Source of the DNA: Palsa-504 sp963739135
GTDB lineage: Bacteria; Actinomycetota; Actinomycetes; Streptosporangiales; Streptosporangiaceae
Assembly: GCA_963739135.1 (NCBI GenBank)
Contig: CAVTZG010000010.1
Location: 423,957 to 487,956, forward strand
Direction of reading: 5' to 3'
Length of the DNA stretch: 64,000 nucleotides
Both the position numbers and the translations under genes were made by a program. How positions within the stretch are numbered: position 1 is the first letter of the stretch; each line of letters begins with the position of its first letter. The notes beneath the pieces are model-generated. The model saw only the letters and a program-made list of their open reading frames with translations, ran no database searches and was not told where the DNA came from. Shown here in pieces: positions 1-9,244 of this stretch.

Positions 1-134
1 GGCCGCACCTGCAAGGGGCCCCCGGGCTGCTGCGTCGTCACACTCGCACGCTACATCGTCGTCCGCGTTCCACCTAACGCCCGAGCCTCCGCTTAGCGTC
101 CCCGCCCCGCCTCCGCTAGCCCCAGCAAGCGGAA

Positions 135-181
135 TGAAACCCGGCTTTCACGACCCCGGAACGTGCAGAAACCCGGGTTTC
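135..181. repeat. Two related GAAACCCGG palindromes upstream of the metal uptake operon
   Basis: TGAAACCCGGCTTTCA (135-150) is an imperfect palindrome and GAAACCCGGGTTTC (168-181) is a perfect 14-bp palindrome. The two share the GAAACCCGG half and are followed by similar bases (ACGACC and ACCACC). They lie 50-95 bp before the Zur-type box. They could be binding sites or copies of a small dispersed palindromic repeat. Bases 1-134 show no gene. Confidence 0.4.
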
Positions 182-227
182 ACCACCCAAAACTCGCCCG
201 GCTTCCCGAACGACTTGCGGGCGAAAT

Positions 228-247
228 TGAGAATCATTATCATTATC
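228..247. promoter_or_regulatory. Zur/Fur-type operator
   Basis: TGAGAATCATTATCA (228-242) is a 7-1-7 inverted repeat with 6 of 7 positions paired. It differs at three positions from the actinobacterial Zur consensus TGAAAATGATTTTCA. The longer 229-247 segment also resembles the classical Fur box read on the other strand. It stands 42 nt before the chosen start of a metal-binding lipoprotein gene, as expected for metal-dependent repression of this operon. Zur is favoured over Fur by the neighbouring genes, which is inference. Confidence 0.7.
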
Positions 248-288
248 GCGAAGGTCAGCCTCAGCCCCCGAGTCGTAGGAGTGTGGTC

Positions 289-1227
289 GTGCGTAGGCGT
301 TACCGGGCCCTGGCGGCGGTCGTGTCCGTCGGCCTGGCGTTGCTGGTGAGCGCCTGTGCAGCGGCGTCCGGTTCGACCGCGTCCGGCTCGGCCGGCGGCG
401 GCGTGATCGTGGCGGTGGGCGCGGAGAACGAGTACGCGAACGTCATCCAGCAGATCGGCGGGAAGTACGTCCAGGTCAGCGCCATCATGAGCAACCCGAA
501 CACCGATCCGCACACGTTCGAGGCCAGCCCGTCGGTGGCCCGCCTGGTGAGCAGCGCCCAGCTCGTGGTGCAGAACGGCGTCGGCTACGACACGTTCATG
601 AACACGATCGAGAACGCCGCCCCGAACGCGGCACGCAAGGTCATCGTCGTCCAGGACCTGCTCGGCCTGCCAGACAGCACGCCGAACCCGCACCTGTGGT
701 ACAAGCCGGGGACTATGCCGGCCGTCGCGAACGCGATCGCGGCTGACCTCGCCGCCCTCCAGCCTGCCCGCGCCGCCTACTTCAAGGCCAACGCGACGGC
801 GTTCATCCGCTCGCTCACCGCGTGGACCAACGCCATCGCGGCGTTTCAGGCGAAGTACCCGGGTACGCCGGTGGCGACGACCGAGCCGGTGGCCGACTAC
901 ATGCTGCAGGCAGCCGGCGCGGACATCCTGACGCCGTGGGCCTTCCAGGCCGACATCATGAACGGCACCGACCCGTCGGCGCAGGACGTCGCAGTGGAGC
1001 GGAGCCTGTTCACGCAGCACAAGGTGAAGGTGTTTCTCTACAATCAGCAGGTGACGGATTCGCTGACCGAATCGTTCATCACCCTGGCCCAGTCGAACGG
1101 CATCCCGGTGGTAGGCGTCTACGAGACGATGCCGGCACCCGGCTACGACTACCAGTCCTGGATGCTGGCCGAGGTCCAGGACCTGCAGAAGGCCGTGGCC
1201 GACAAGATCTCCAGCGAGCACCTATGA
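289..1227 (+). CDS. Metal ABC transporter substrate-binding lipoprotein (ZnuA/TroA-like)
   Basis: This would be the extracellular zinc or manganese binding lipoprotein of the following ABC transporter. The GTG at 289 is chosen because AGGAG lies 7 nt upstream and the protein then begins with an Arg-rich stretch, a hydrophobic segment and the lipobox LVSAC (Cys23). A longer in-frame ORF to 163 would run through the operator. Candidate metal ligands typical of cluster A-I proteins are visible: His75 (DPHTF), His135 (NPHLW), a Glu in TTEPV near 200 and an Asp in QQVTD near 263. Glu in the third position is more usual in manganese-type proteins, and the His-rich loop of many ZnuA proteins is absent, so the metal is uncertain. 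Its stop overlaps the start of the ATPase gene (ATGA). Confidence 0.88.
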   Translation: MRRRYRALAAVVSVGLALLVSACAAASGSTASGSAGGGVIVAVGAENEYANVIQQIGGKYVQVSAIMSNPNTDPHTFEASPSVARLVSSAQLVVQNGVGYDTFMNTIENAAPNAARKVIVVQDLLGLPDSTPNPHLWYKPGTMPAVANAIAADLAALQPARAAYFKANATAFIRSLTAWTNAIAAFQAKYPGTPVATTEPVADYMLQAAGADILTPWAFQADIMNGTDPSAQDVAVERSLFTQHKVKVFLYNQQVTDSLTESFITLAQSNGIPVVGVYETMPAPGYDYQSWMLAEVQDLQKAVADKISSEHL

Positions 1228-2054
1228 CCACCGAACTGCTCAGCCTGGACCACATCGGCGTACGGCTGGGCGGCCGGGAGATCCTGCGGGACGTCTCATT
1301 CGCCATCCGTCCCGGTGAGTTCACCGGCCTCATCGGGGCCAACGGCGCCGGCAAGACCACCCTGCTGCGGGTCATCCTGGGCCTGCAGCCGGCCACCACC
1401 GGGCAGGTGCTCATCGACGGCGCGCCGCGGACGGCCCGCGACGATTCGATCGGGTACGTGCCGCAGAAGCTGGTCATCGAGCCGGACATGCCGCTGCGAG
1501 TCAGGGACGTGGTGTCGCTCGGCCTGGACGGGAACAAGTTCGGCATCCGGCTGCCGTCCCGGGCCCGCCGCGAGCTGGTCCGCGACATGCTGGCCGCGGT
1601 CGGGGCGCAGCGCTACGCCGACGCCAGGATCGGCGAGCTGTCCGGCGGTGAGCAGCAGCGGGTCATGATCGCGCACGCGCTGATCAGCCGGCCGCGGCTG
1701 CTGCTGCTCGATGAGCCGCTGGCCAACCTGGACATCTCCAGCGAGCAGGGCGTCGTCTCGGTGCTGGCCCGGCTGGCCCGCTCCGAACAGGTCGCGGTGC
1801 TGCTGTCCGCGCACGACATGAACCCGCTGATGCCGGTGATGGACCGCATCGTCTACGTGGCCGGGGGCCGCGTCGCGGTGGGCAGCACCGATGAGGTGGT
1901 CCAGCCCGAAGTCCTGTCCCGCCTGTACGGCCGGCACGTCGACGTGATCCGGGTGCACGGGCGGGTCCTGGTGGTAGCCGCCCCGGAGGGCCTGGACGCC
2001 GCCGAGGCCGCCGCCGAAGACGAAGACACCACCGCGGTCCGGCGGGTCAGCTGA
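1224..2054 (+). CDS. Metal ABC transporter ATP-binding protein (ZnuC-like)
   Basis: This is the ATPase subunit that should power metal import. The start ATG at 1224 overlaps the lipoprotein stop, giving 276 residues. Walker A is GANGAGKTT (residues 38-46), the signature is LSGGEQQR near 142, and Walker B LLLLDEP is near 165, followed by NLD and the switch His in SAHDM. The length fits the family. The last 30 residues are Ala/Glu/Asp rich. It is translationally coupled to the genes on both sides (ATGA overlaps), so it belongs to one operon with the binding protein and two permeases. Confidence 0.93.
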   Translation: MTTELLSLDHIGVRLGGREILRDVSFAIRPGEFTGLIGANGAGKTTLLRVILGLQPATTGQVLIDGAPRTARDDSIGYVPQKLVIEPDMPLRVRDVVSLGLDGNKFGIRLPSRARRELVRDMLAAVGAQRYADARIGELSGGEQQRVMIAHALISRPRLLLLDEPLANLDISSEQGVVSVLARLARSEQVAVLLSAHDMNPLMPVMDRIVYVAGGRVAVGSTDEVVQPEVLSRLYGRHVDVIRVHGRVLVVAAPEGLDAAEAAAEDEDTTAVRRVS

Positions 2055-2953
2055 TGCACTACCTGATCGAGCCCGGGTTCTTCGGCAGCGGACCGGTGCA
2101 CGTGGCGCTGGCCGTCGGCACGGTCGTAGCCGTCACCTCGGCCGTGGTCGGCGTGTTCACGGTGATCCGGGGCCAGTCGTTCGCCGGCCACTCGCTGGCC
2201 GACATCGCCACCACCGGCGGTTCCGGCGCGTTCCTGATCGGCATCAACCAGTTCTGGGGCTACCTGGCCTTCGGCGCCGGCGCGGCCGCGTTCATGGAGA
2301 TGATCGGCGTGCAGCGCCGCCGCGGCCGCGACGTGGCCACCGGCGTGGTGCTGGGCGCGGGCCTGGGCCTGGCCGCGCTGTTCCTCTACCTGGGCACCCA
2401 GTACAGCTCGACCACGGGCGCGTCGTTCACCATCTTGTTCGGCTCGATCTTCGTGATCACCTCCGCCACCGTCCCGGCCATGATCACCTCGGCGCTGCTG
2501 GCCCTGGCCACGGTGCTGGTGCTGGCCCGGGTGCTGCTGCTCAGCTCGCTCAGCCCGGACATCGCCGCCGCCCGCGGCGTCCCGGTCCGCGCCGTCGGCG
2601 CGGTCTTCCTGATCGCGCTGGCCGTCTCGGTGGCGCTGTCGGCGGTGATCATCGGCGCGGTGCTGAGCACCGCGCTGCTCGTCGGGCCCGCCGCCACCGC
2701 GCTGCGCGTGGCCCGGGGCCCGGTCCGGGCCATCGCGGTGGCCGCGGCCATCGGCGTGGCCGCTGTCTGGCTCGGCATCCTGCTGGCCTACGACAGCTTC
2801 TACTGGCCGCCCGCCGGGCGCGGCTGGCCGGTCAGCTTCTTCGTGGTCACGCTCATCGTGGTCAGCTACCTGTTCACCTACCTGAGCCGCCGCGACCGCC
2901 GCCGGACCGCCCAGGAGATCCCGGACACGGAGCAGGTATGTTCACCGGCCTGA
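2054..2953 (+). CDS. Metal ABC transporter permease 1 (ZnuB-like, ABC-3 family)
   Basis: This 299-residue polytopic membrane protein has about eight hydrophobic segments. It carries family features such as RGQSFAGHSLADIATTGG near residues 37-55 and LLVGPAATALRVAR near 215. It is probably one half of the membrane channel. Its ATG at 2054 overlaps the ATPase stop. The C-terminal 30 residues are charged and cytoplasmic. The next gene encodes a second permease and overlaps this one by 16 bp, which suggests a heterodimeric channel rather than a homodimer. Confidence 0.9.
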   Translation: MHYLIEPGFFGSGPVHVALAVGTVVAVTSAVVGVFTVIRGQSFAGHSLADIATTGGSGAFLIGINQFWGYLAFGAGAAAFMEMIGVQRRRGRDVATGVVLGAGLGLAALFLYLGTQYSSTTGASFTILFGSIFVITSATVPAMITSALLALATVLVLARVLLLSSLSPDIAAARGVPVRAVGAVFLIALAVSVALSAVIIGAVLSTALLVGPAATALRVARGPVRAIAVAAAIGVAAVWLGILLAYDSFYWPPAGRGWPVSFFVVTLIVVSYLFTYLSRRDRRRTAQEIPDTEQVCSPA

Positions 2954-3777
2954 TGCTGAACACCTGGATCGCGGCCACGGCGGTGGCGGTGATCGCCGGG
3001 GTGACCGGCTTCTTCGCGGTGCTGCGCGGCTCGACATTCGCGGCGCACGCCATACCGAACGGCGCCTTCGCCGGCGCGGCCGGGGCCAGCCTGCTCGGCC
3101 TCAACCCGTTCGCCGGCCTGGCCGTGTTCTCGGTGGCGGGCGCGCTCGGCATCGCCGGGCTCAGCCGCCGGGCCCGCAACGACGTGGCCACCGCGCTGAC
3201 CTTCGTGATGATGCTCGGCATCGGCGCGCTGTTCGTCAGCTGGAGCACCGAATACGCCCAGGAGGCCTACGCGCTGCTGTTCGGCGAGGTGTTCGGCGTG
3301 GCCGAGAGCGAGGTGCTGCCCATCCTGGTCCTGGGCGCGGTGTCCATCGCGGCCATCGTCGTCATGTTCCGGCCGCTCATGCTGTCCTCGGCGCTGCCCG
3401 AGGTGGCCGCGGCCCGGGGCGTCTCCGCCCGGCGCATGGACCTGGCGTTCCTGCTGGTCATGGCCCTGGCTACCAGCATGACCGTGCCGGTGGTGGGCGC
3501 ACTGCTGATGTTCAGCTTGATGATCGGCCCCGCCGCCGCGGCCCGCTCGCTGACCGCCCGCCCGGTCCTGGCCATGACCCTCTCGGTGGTCATCGCCCTG
3601 GTCACCGTCTGGGCCGGCATCGCGGTCTCCTACTACTCCAACTGGCCCCTCGGCTTCTTCGTCGGCACGGCTGGCGCCGTCTTCTTCCTGGCCAGCCGCG
3701 CCTATACCGCGGTACGCCGCGCCAAACGGGAGCGCAGCTCCCGCCGGCCAGCGAACCCGGGCCTCGTGCCCGGGTGA
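2938..3777 (+). CDS. Metal ABC transporter permease 2 (ZnuB-like, ABC-3 family)
   Basis: This second ABC-3 permease has 279 residues and about eight membrane segments. RGSTFAAHAIPNGAFAGAAG near residue 30 and LMIGPAAAARSL near 190 match the same blocks in permease 1. ATG 2938 lies inside the end of permease 1. Two distinct permeases suggest a heterodimeric channel. The Arg-rich C-terminus ends the operon, and a G-run hairpin follows. Confidence 0.9.
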   Translation: MFTGLMLNTWIAATAVAVIAGVTGFFAVLRGSTFAAHAIPNGAFAGAAGASLLGLNPFAGLAVFSVAGALGIAGLSRRARNDVATALTFVMMLGIGALFVSWSTEYAQEAYALLFGEVFGVAESEVLPILVLGAVSIAAIVVMFRPLMLSSALPEVAAARGVSARRMDLAFLLVMALATSMTVPVVGALLMFSLMIGPAAAARSLTARPVLAMTLSVVIALVTVWAGIAVSYYSNWPLGFFVGTAGAVFFLASRAYTAVRRAKRERSSRRPANPGLVPG

Positions 3778-3832
3778 GCGCCGGCACTACGGCGAGCACC
3801 GCAGCGGGGCGCGAAGCGCACCGGGGGGCTCC

Positions 3833-3848
3833 GGGGGGTCGTCCCCCC
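3833..3848. repeat. G-run hairpin repeat, copy 1 (G6-TCGT-C6)
   Basis: GGGGGGTCGTCCCCCC forms a perfect 6-bp stem with a TCGT loop, preceded by another G6 run at 3823-3828. It sits in the 99-bp gap after the metal operon. The same G-run/TCGT/C-run unit occurs inside a coding sequence at 25645-25662. As an intergenic hairpin it could also terminate transcription. Confidence 0.55.
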
Positions 3849-3876
3849 GGGCCAGCACAGCACATACCGTGGAACC

Positions 3877-5892
<2,016 letters not shown>

Positions 5893-5929
5893 TGGACGCT
5901 TGGCGGGTCTATGCGGCATCTTGGATGCG

Positions 5930-7201
5930 ATGCAATTGACTCCCAACGTGAACCGGCGACTCGTACCGGTGCTGGTCGGCCTGCTGATGGTCATCGGGAC
6001 CGCGGTGGGCGCGGTGCTGGCCACCGCGGGCGGTAAGCCAGCCAGTGCGTCGTCCTCATCCCCGGTGCCGAGCGCCCGCCCGGCCACGGGCAGCAGCGCC
6101 TCACCCGTGGTGCCGCTGCTGGCCGGGAAGACCGACGCGAACGGCGCCGTGCCCGTGGTAACGGCCACCCCCCTGCCCGCTGTCACCCCTGAAGTCGCGC
6201 CGCTGCACGGACTGCGCCAGGCCGACCTGCTGGTGGTCGCCCCGTTCACCCTGTCCGGCCAGGTCCGGGCCGCGGTGTCCCGGCAGCCCGGCGTGACCAG
6301 CGCCGAACCACTGGAGGCGGCCAGGGTCACGATCAACGGCTTGCAGCAGGCCGTGCTCGGCGTCGACCCCTCCACCTTCCGGGCCTACGCCGCCGGACCC
6401 ACCGCCGCATCCAACCCGCTATGGCAGGGCGTGGCCGGCGGCGGAGTCGCCGTGTCCTACACCATGGGCACCCTGGACAAGCTGTCGCTCGGCGGCGGGC
6501 TCACCGTGACCGGGCGGCAGCTGGAGCACCTGCGGGTGGTGGCGTTCGGCACGGTCGGCATCGGCGGGGTCGACGCCGTGGTGTCTGATTCGGTCGCGCG
6601 CTCGCTGGGCATGCCCGCCGCCAATGCCATCGTCATCAGCGCGTCGCCCGCCAGCGTGCCCGCCCTGGTCAACCAGATCAAGGGCGTCCTGCCCCGGGGC
6701 GCGTCCGTCGAGCCCCTGGTCACGCTGACGACCAAGCCGTCCGCGGCCGGCCTGCCCGCGGGCAGCGTGTCCACCGCGGGCGGGGCCATGACCTCGGCCC
6801 AGCTGACCACGGCGCTGCGGGCCGCGGAGAGCAGGCAGGGCCTGCCCTATGTGTGGGGCGCCGCCGGGCCGAGTTCCTTCGACTGCTCCGGCCTGGTCCA
6901 GTGGTCGTTCGCCCAGGCTGGCGTGCGCATGCCGCGGGTCGCCGCCGACCAGGCCAGGACCGGGCCCGCCGTCCCGGTCAGCCAGCTGCAGCCCGGCGAC
7001 CTGCTCTTCTACCACACCGACCCGACGGCCCCCGGCTACATCTCGCACGTGGCCATCTACCTGGGCAACGGGTGGATGATCCAGGCGCCCCAGCCCGGGA
7101 TGACGGTCCAGGTCGTCCCGGCCAACTTCGGCTCCCAGTTCGCGGGCGCCATCCGCGTCTACCCCCGGCTCGCCGGCGAGGGCGCCGTCGGCCTGGCCTG
7201 A
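5930..7201 (+). CDS. Secreted or anchored NlpC/P60 peptidase with MacB-PCD-like middle region
   Basis: This is probably a cell-wall peptidase. With ATG 5930 it has 423 residues; an upstream TTG at 5900 is also possible. One hydrophobic segment (about residues 8-30) is a signal or anchor, followed by an Ala/Ser/Pro-rich linker. Residues ~75-270 (QVRAAVSRQPGVTSAEPL, VVSDSVARSLG, VNQIKGVLP) resemble the extracytoplasmic MacB-PCD domain of FtsX/MacB permeases, an unusual partner. The C-terminal NlpC/P60 domain has Cys319 in DCSGLVQW and His373 in SHVAIYLG. The usual third polar residue appears to be Gln, near 387 (IQAPQPG), where many relatives have His. It may act in peptidoglycan remodelling. 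The substrate is unknown. Confidence 0.82.
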   Translation: MQLTPNVNRRLVPVLVGLLMVIGTAVGAVLATAGGKPASASSSSPVPSARPATGSSASPVVPLLAGKTDANGAVPVVTATPLPAVTPEVAPLHGLRQADLLVVAPFTLSGQVRAAVSRQPGVTSAEPLEAARVTINGLQQAVLGVDPSTFRAYAAGPTAASNPLWQGVAGGGVAVSYTMGTLDKLSLGGGLTVTGRQLEHLRVVAFGTVGIGGVDAVVSDSVARSLGMPAANAIVISASPASVPALVNQIKGVLPRGASVEPLVTLTTKPSAAGLPAGSVSTAGGAMTSAQLTTALRAAESRQGLPYVWGAAGPSSFDCSGLVQWSFAQAGVRMPRVAADQARTGPAVPVSQLQPGDLLFYHTDPTAPGYISHVAIYLGNGWMIQAPQPGMTVQVVPANFGSQFAGAIRVYPRLAGEGAVGLA

Positions 7202-7269
7202 CCGGGGACCCCTCGCCCGGAGCCACGGTGCTGACCATTGACGCCGGCCATTGACGCTGGCCACGCACG

Positions 7270-7287
7270 ATGTAATCATAATTACAT
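7270..7287. promoter_or_regulatory. Palindrome ATGTAAT-N4-ATTACAT overlapping a start codon
   Basis: A perfect 7-bp inverted repeat with a 4-nt spacer (ATGTAATCATAATTACAT) is in strikingly AT-rich sequence for this genome. Its right arm contains the first bases of the ATG at 7286. A protein bound here would block transcription or translation initiation, so autoregulation by the product or control by another regulator is plausible. Confidence 0.6.
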
Positions 7288-7882
7288 GAGTACGCGGCGG
7301 GTGGATCCCGGCCCGGCGGATGAGGCGCCCGGGCCGGGCGGCGACGCTGGGGCCGGCGGCGCATCGGGCGGCAACGCGGCCGACCGGGTACGCGGCTGGT
7401 TTTCCGGTCGGCTGCCCTCCGACTGGTTCACCGCCACCCCGGACATCCGGGTGGACCGAGAGGAAATTACCATCATCGGGGCCCTGGCCGACCCGGCAAC
7501 CGCCGGAGACTCGGACGCCGAGCGGGCCGCCGCGGCCGAGGGCCGGATCCGCAGGTTCCGCGAGGACACCAGGAGCGCGCGCATCGAGATGGCACGGGAG
7601 GCCGAGCACCGGTTCCGGCGCAAGGTCTCCTGGGGTGTCACCTGCGGGAACCTGACTGAGATGTTCACCACACTTTCGGTCCCGGTGATGACCAGGCTGC
7701 GCCAGCCCGAGCGCCGCGTGCTCGACACACTCGTAGACGCGGGCGTGGCCCGCAGCCGCAGCGATGCCCTAGCCTGGTGCGTCCGGCTGACCGGAGAGAA
7801 CGCGGATTCCTGGCTCTCCCGGCTGCGCGCCGCCCTGCGGCACGTGGAGGAAGTGCGGGACCAGGGACCCGGAAATACCTGA
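7286..7882 (+). CDS. Conserved actinobacterial protein with RHH-like C-terminus
   Basis: The start at ATG 7286 (MSTRRVDPG) gives 198 residues and is preferred to an upstream in-frame GTG because it abuts the palindrome. Residues 1-40 are Gly/Ala/Pro rich and probably disordered. The middle contains PSDWFTATPDIRVDREEITIIG and a charged helix. The C-terminal part, ERRVLDTLVDAGVARSRSDALAWCVRL, resembles the ribbon-helix-helix-like tail of a conserved actinobacterial protein of unknown function. With the palindrome at its start, a DNA-binding autoregulator is a reasonable hypothesis. No enzyme motif is seen. Confidence 0.7.
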   Translation: MSTRRVDPGPADEAPGPGGDAGAGGASGGNAADRVRGWFSGRLPSDWFTATPDIRVDREEITIIGALADPATAGDSDAERAAAAEGRIRRFREDTRSARIEMAREAEHRFRRKVSWGVTCGNLTEMFTTLSVPVMTRLRQPERRVLDTLVDAGVARSRSDALAWCVRLTGENADSWLSRLRAALRHVEEVRDQGPGNT

Positions 7883-8060
7883 CTTAATTGGTCTAAACCT
7901 CACCGGCGTCCATTCCCGGCCATTAGTCACCCCGGCCCGGTGGCCGGCTTACCGTGCCGTTTCTGGGTACACTTGCAACAAATCGTGCCGACCTCGATGC
8001 GCGTACCGCCGCGCGCTGCTGGCGTGCTCCCTGGGCACCGGCACCAGAGGAGGAACAGCA

Positions 8061-8240
8061 GTGTCGTACCAGGTGAACGGCTCGCGGACGGATAGGGAAC
8101 ACGCCCCGCCCCGCTGCCGCCAACGGCCCGGGCAAATGCCGGACGACGGCGCTCGGAACCCTAATGACCAGCCCGAGCGTTGCGTTCGTGGGTACGTTTT
8201 TTCCCGGTTTCGAGGAAGGCCGCAGCATGGGATTTCGTGA
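8061..8240 (+). CDS. Possible 59-residue leader ORF coupled to the prenyl transferase gene
   Basis: A strong Shine-Dalgarno sequence, AGAGGAGGA at 8047-8055, precedes GTG 8061 by 5 nt. The frame runs 59 codons to TGA at 8238-8240, overlapping the start of the downstream gene (ATG 8227) by 14 nt. The product (VSYQVNGSRTDREHAPPRCR and onward) is hydrophilic and unlike anything I recognise. The overlap would let ribosomes terminate beside the next start, as in translational coupling. It may be a leader peptide or a chance ORF. The rest of the 7883-8226 gap shows no other gene. Confidence 0.35.
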   Translation: MSYQVNGSRTDREHAPPRCRQRPGQMPDDGARNPNDQPERCVRGYVFSRFRGRPQHGIS

Positions 8241-8988
8241 CCTGGCCTACCGGATGTACGAGCGCAGGCTCACCGCTTCCCTGTCGCCCGACGTGATCCC
8301 GCGCCATGTCGGGGTGATGTGCGACGGCAACCGGCGGTGGGCCAGGTCGGCCGGGTTCCGCGACGTCAGCAGCGGCCACCGCAAGGGCGCGGACAAGATC
8401 TTCGAGCTGCTCGACTGGTGCCGCGAGACCGGCGTCGAGGTCGTTACCCTGTGGCTGCTGTCCACCGACAACCTGGCCCGGCCGTCCAGCGAGCTGGTGC
8501 CCCTGCTGAAGATCATCGAGGACACCGTGCGGGGCCTGGTCGCCGAGCAGTGGCACGTTAACCCGGTCGGCGCGCTCGACCTGCTGCCCGGCGAGACGGT
8601 CCGCATCCTCAAAGACGCCGGCGAGGCCACCGCGCATAATCCCGGCCTGCTGGTCAACGTGGCCGTCGGGTACGGCGGCCGCCGGGAGATCGCCGACGCG
8701 GTGCGCTCGCTGCTGCAGGACCACGCCAGCAAGGGCACCACGATTGAGGAACTGGCCGGAGTCCTGGACGTCGAGCACATCGCCGAGCACCTGTACACCG
8801 CGGGCCAGCCCGACCCCGATCTGGTCATCAGGACCTCGGGCGAGCAGCGGCTGGGCGGTTTCCTGCTCTGGCAGAGCACCCATTCCGAGTTTTACTTCTG
8901 CGACGCCTACTGGCCCGCTTTCCGTAAGGTGGATTTCCTGCGGGCGCTGCGTTCTTACGCGGCGCGCAATCGCAGATTCGGTACGTAG
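8227..8988 (+). CDS. Short-chain cis-prenyl (Z-isoprenyl) diphosphate synthase, UppS family
   Basis: This enzyme condenses isopentenyl diphosphate with an allylic primer in the cis configuration. ATG 8227 has GAGGAAGG 7 nt upstream and gives 253 residues; the ORF extends further 5' but without a ribosome site. The catalytic block HVGVMCDGNRRWAR contains Asp33 with Cys beside it. GYGGRREI near 158 and DLVIRTSGEQRLGGFLLWQ near 200 bind the substrates. It most resembles the mycobacterial Rv1086 type (Z,E-farnesyl diphosphate synthase) rather than the longer undecaprenyl synthase, which is inference from the opening MGFRDLAYRMYERRL. It would supply precursors for lipid carriers used by the glycosyltransferases downstream. 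Confidence 0.88.
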   Translation: MGFRDLAYRMYERRLTASLSPDVIPRHVGVMCDGNRRWARSAGFRDVSSGHRKGADKIFELLDWCRETGVEVVTLWLLSTDNLARPSSELVPLLKIIEDTVRGLVAEQWHVNPVGALDLLPGETVRILKDAGEATAHNPGLLVNVAVGYGGRREIADAVRSLLQDHASKGTTIEELAGVLDVEHIAEHLYTAGQPDPDLVIRTSGEQRLGGFLLWQSTHSEFYFCDAYWPAFRKVDFLRALRSYAARNRRFGT

Positions 8989-9070
8989 CCGCAGGTCGAA
9001 TACGGGACACGGGTTAGTAACCTGCCGGTGCTTTTGCCGCAACACGATGCCGGGTACCTTCATAAATGGT

Positions 9071-9089
9071 GGACGGCGCGGCGCCGTCC
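9071..9089. terminator. 9-bp inverted repeat after the prenyl transferase gene
   Basis: GGACGGCGC-G-GCGCCGTCC is a perfect inverted repeat about 80 nt after the stop. A GC-rich hairpin without a T-run is common as an actinobacterial terminator. The one-base centre means the real loop would open a few pairs. Confidence 0.45.
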
Positions 9090-9144
9090 GCCGGGAAGGC
9101 CCTCGATCTCTAGGCTTCGCGCTCCGCGCGCAGGCGAGATGACA

Positions 9145-9165
9145 GAAGGGCCGGCGCGGCCCTTC
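9145..9165. terminator. 8-bp hairpin before phoH
   Basis: GAAGGGCC-GGCGC-GGCCCTTC forms a perfect 8-bp stem with a 5-nt loop in the 256-bp gap between the prenyl transferase and the PhoH gene. It is probably a terminator separating the two units, as no T-run follows. Confidence 0.5.
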
Positions 9166-9244
9166 GGGGGCCAGTCCCGGCCCATCCGACACGTCTGTGT
9201 CCTGTCGAGGTGCCGGGCTGGTCCCGGCGCCCAAGGGAGTCTGC

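Noticed and set aside
148..1221. 357-residue minus-strand ORF opposite the metal-binding lipoprotein
   Set aside because: It is the antisense shadow of a gene with clear signal peptide and ligand motifs; its Arg/His-rich composition is typical of such shadows in GC-rich DNA.
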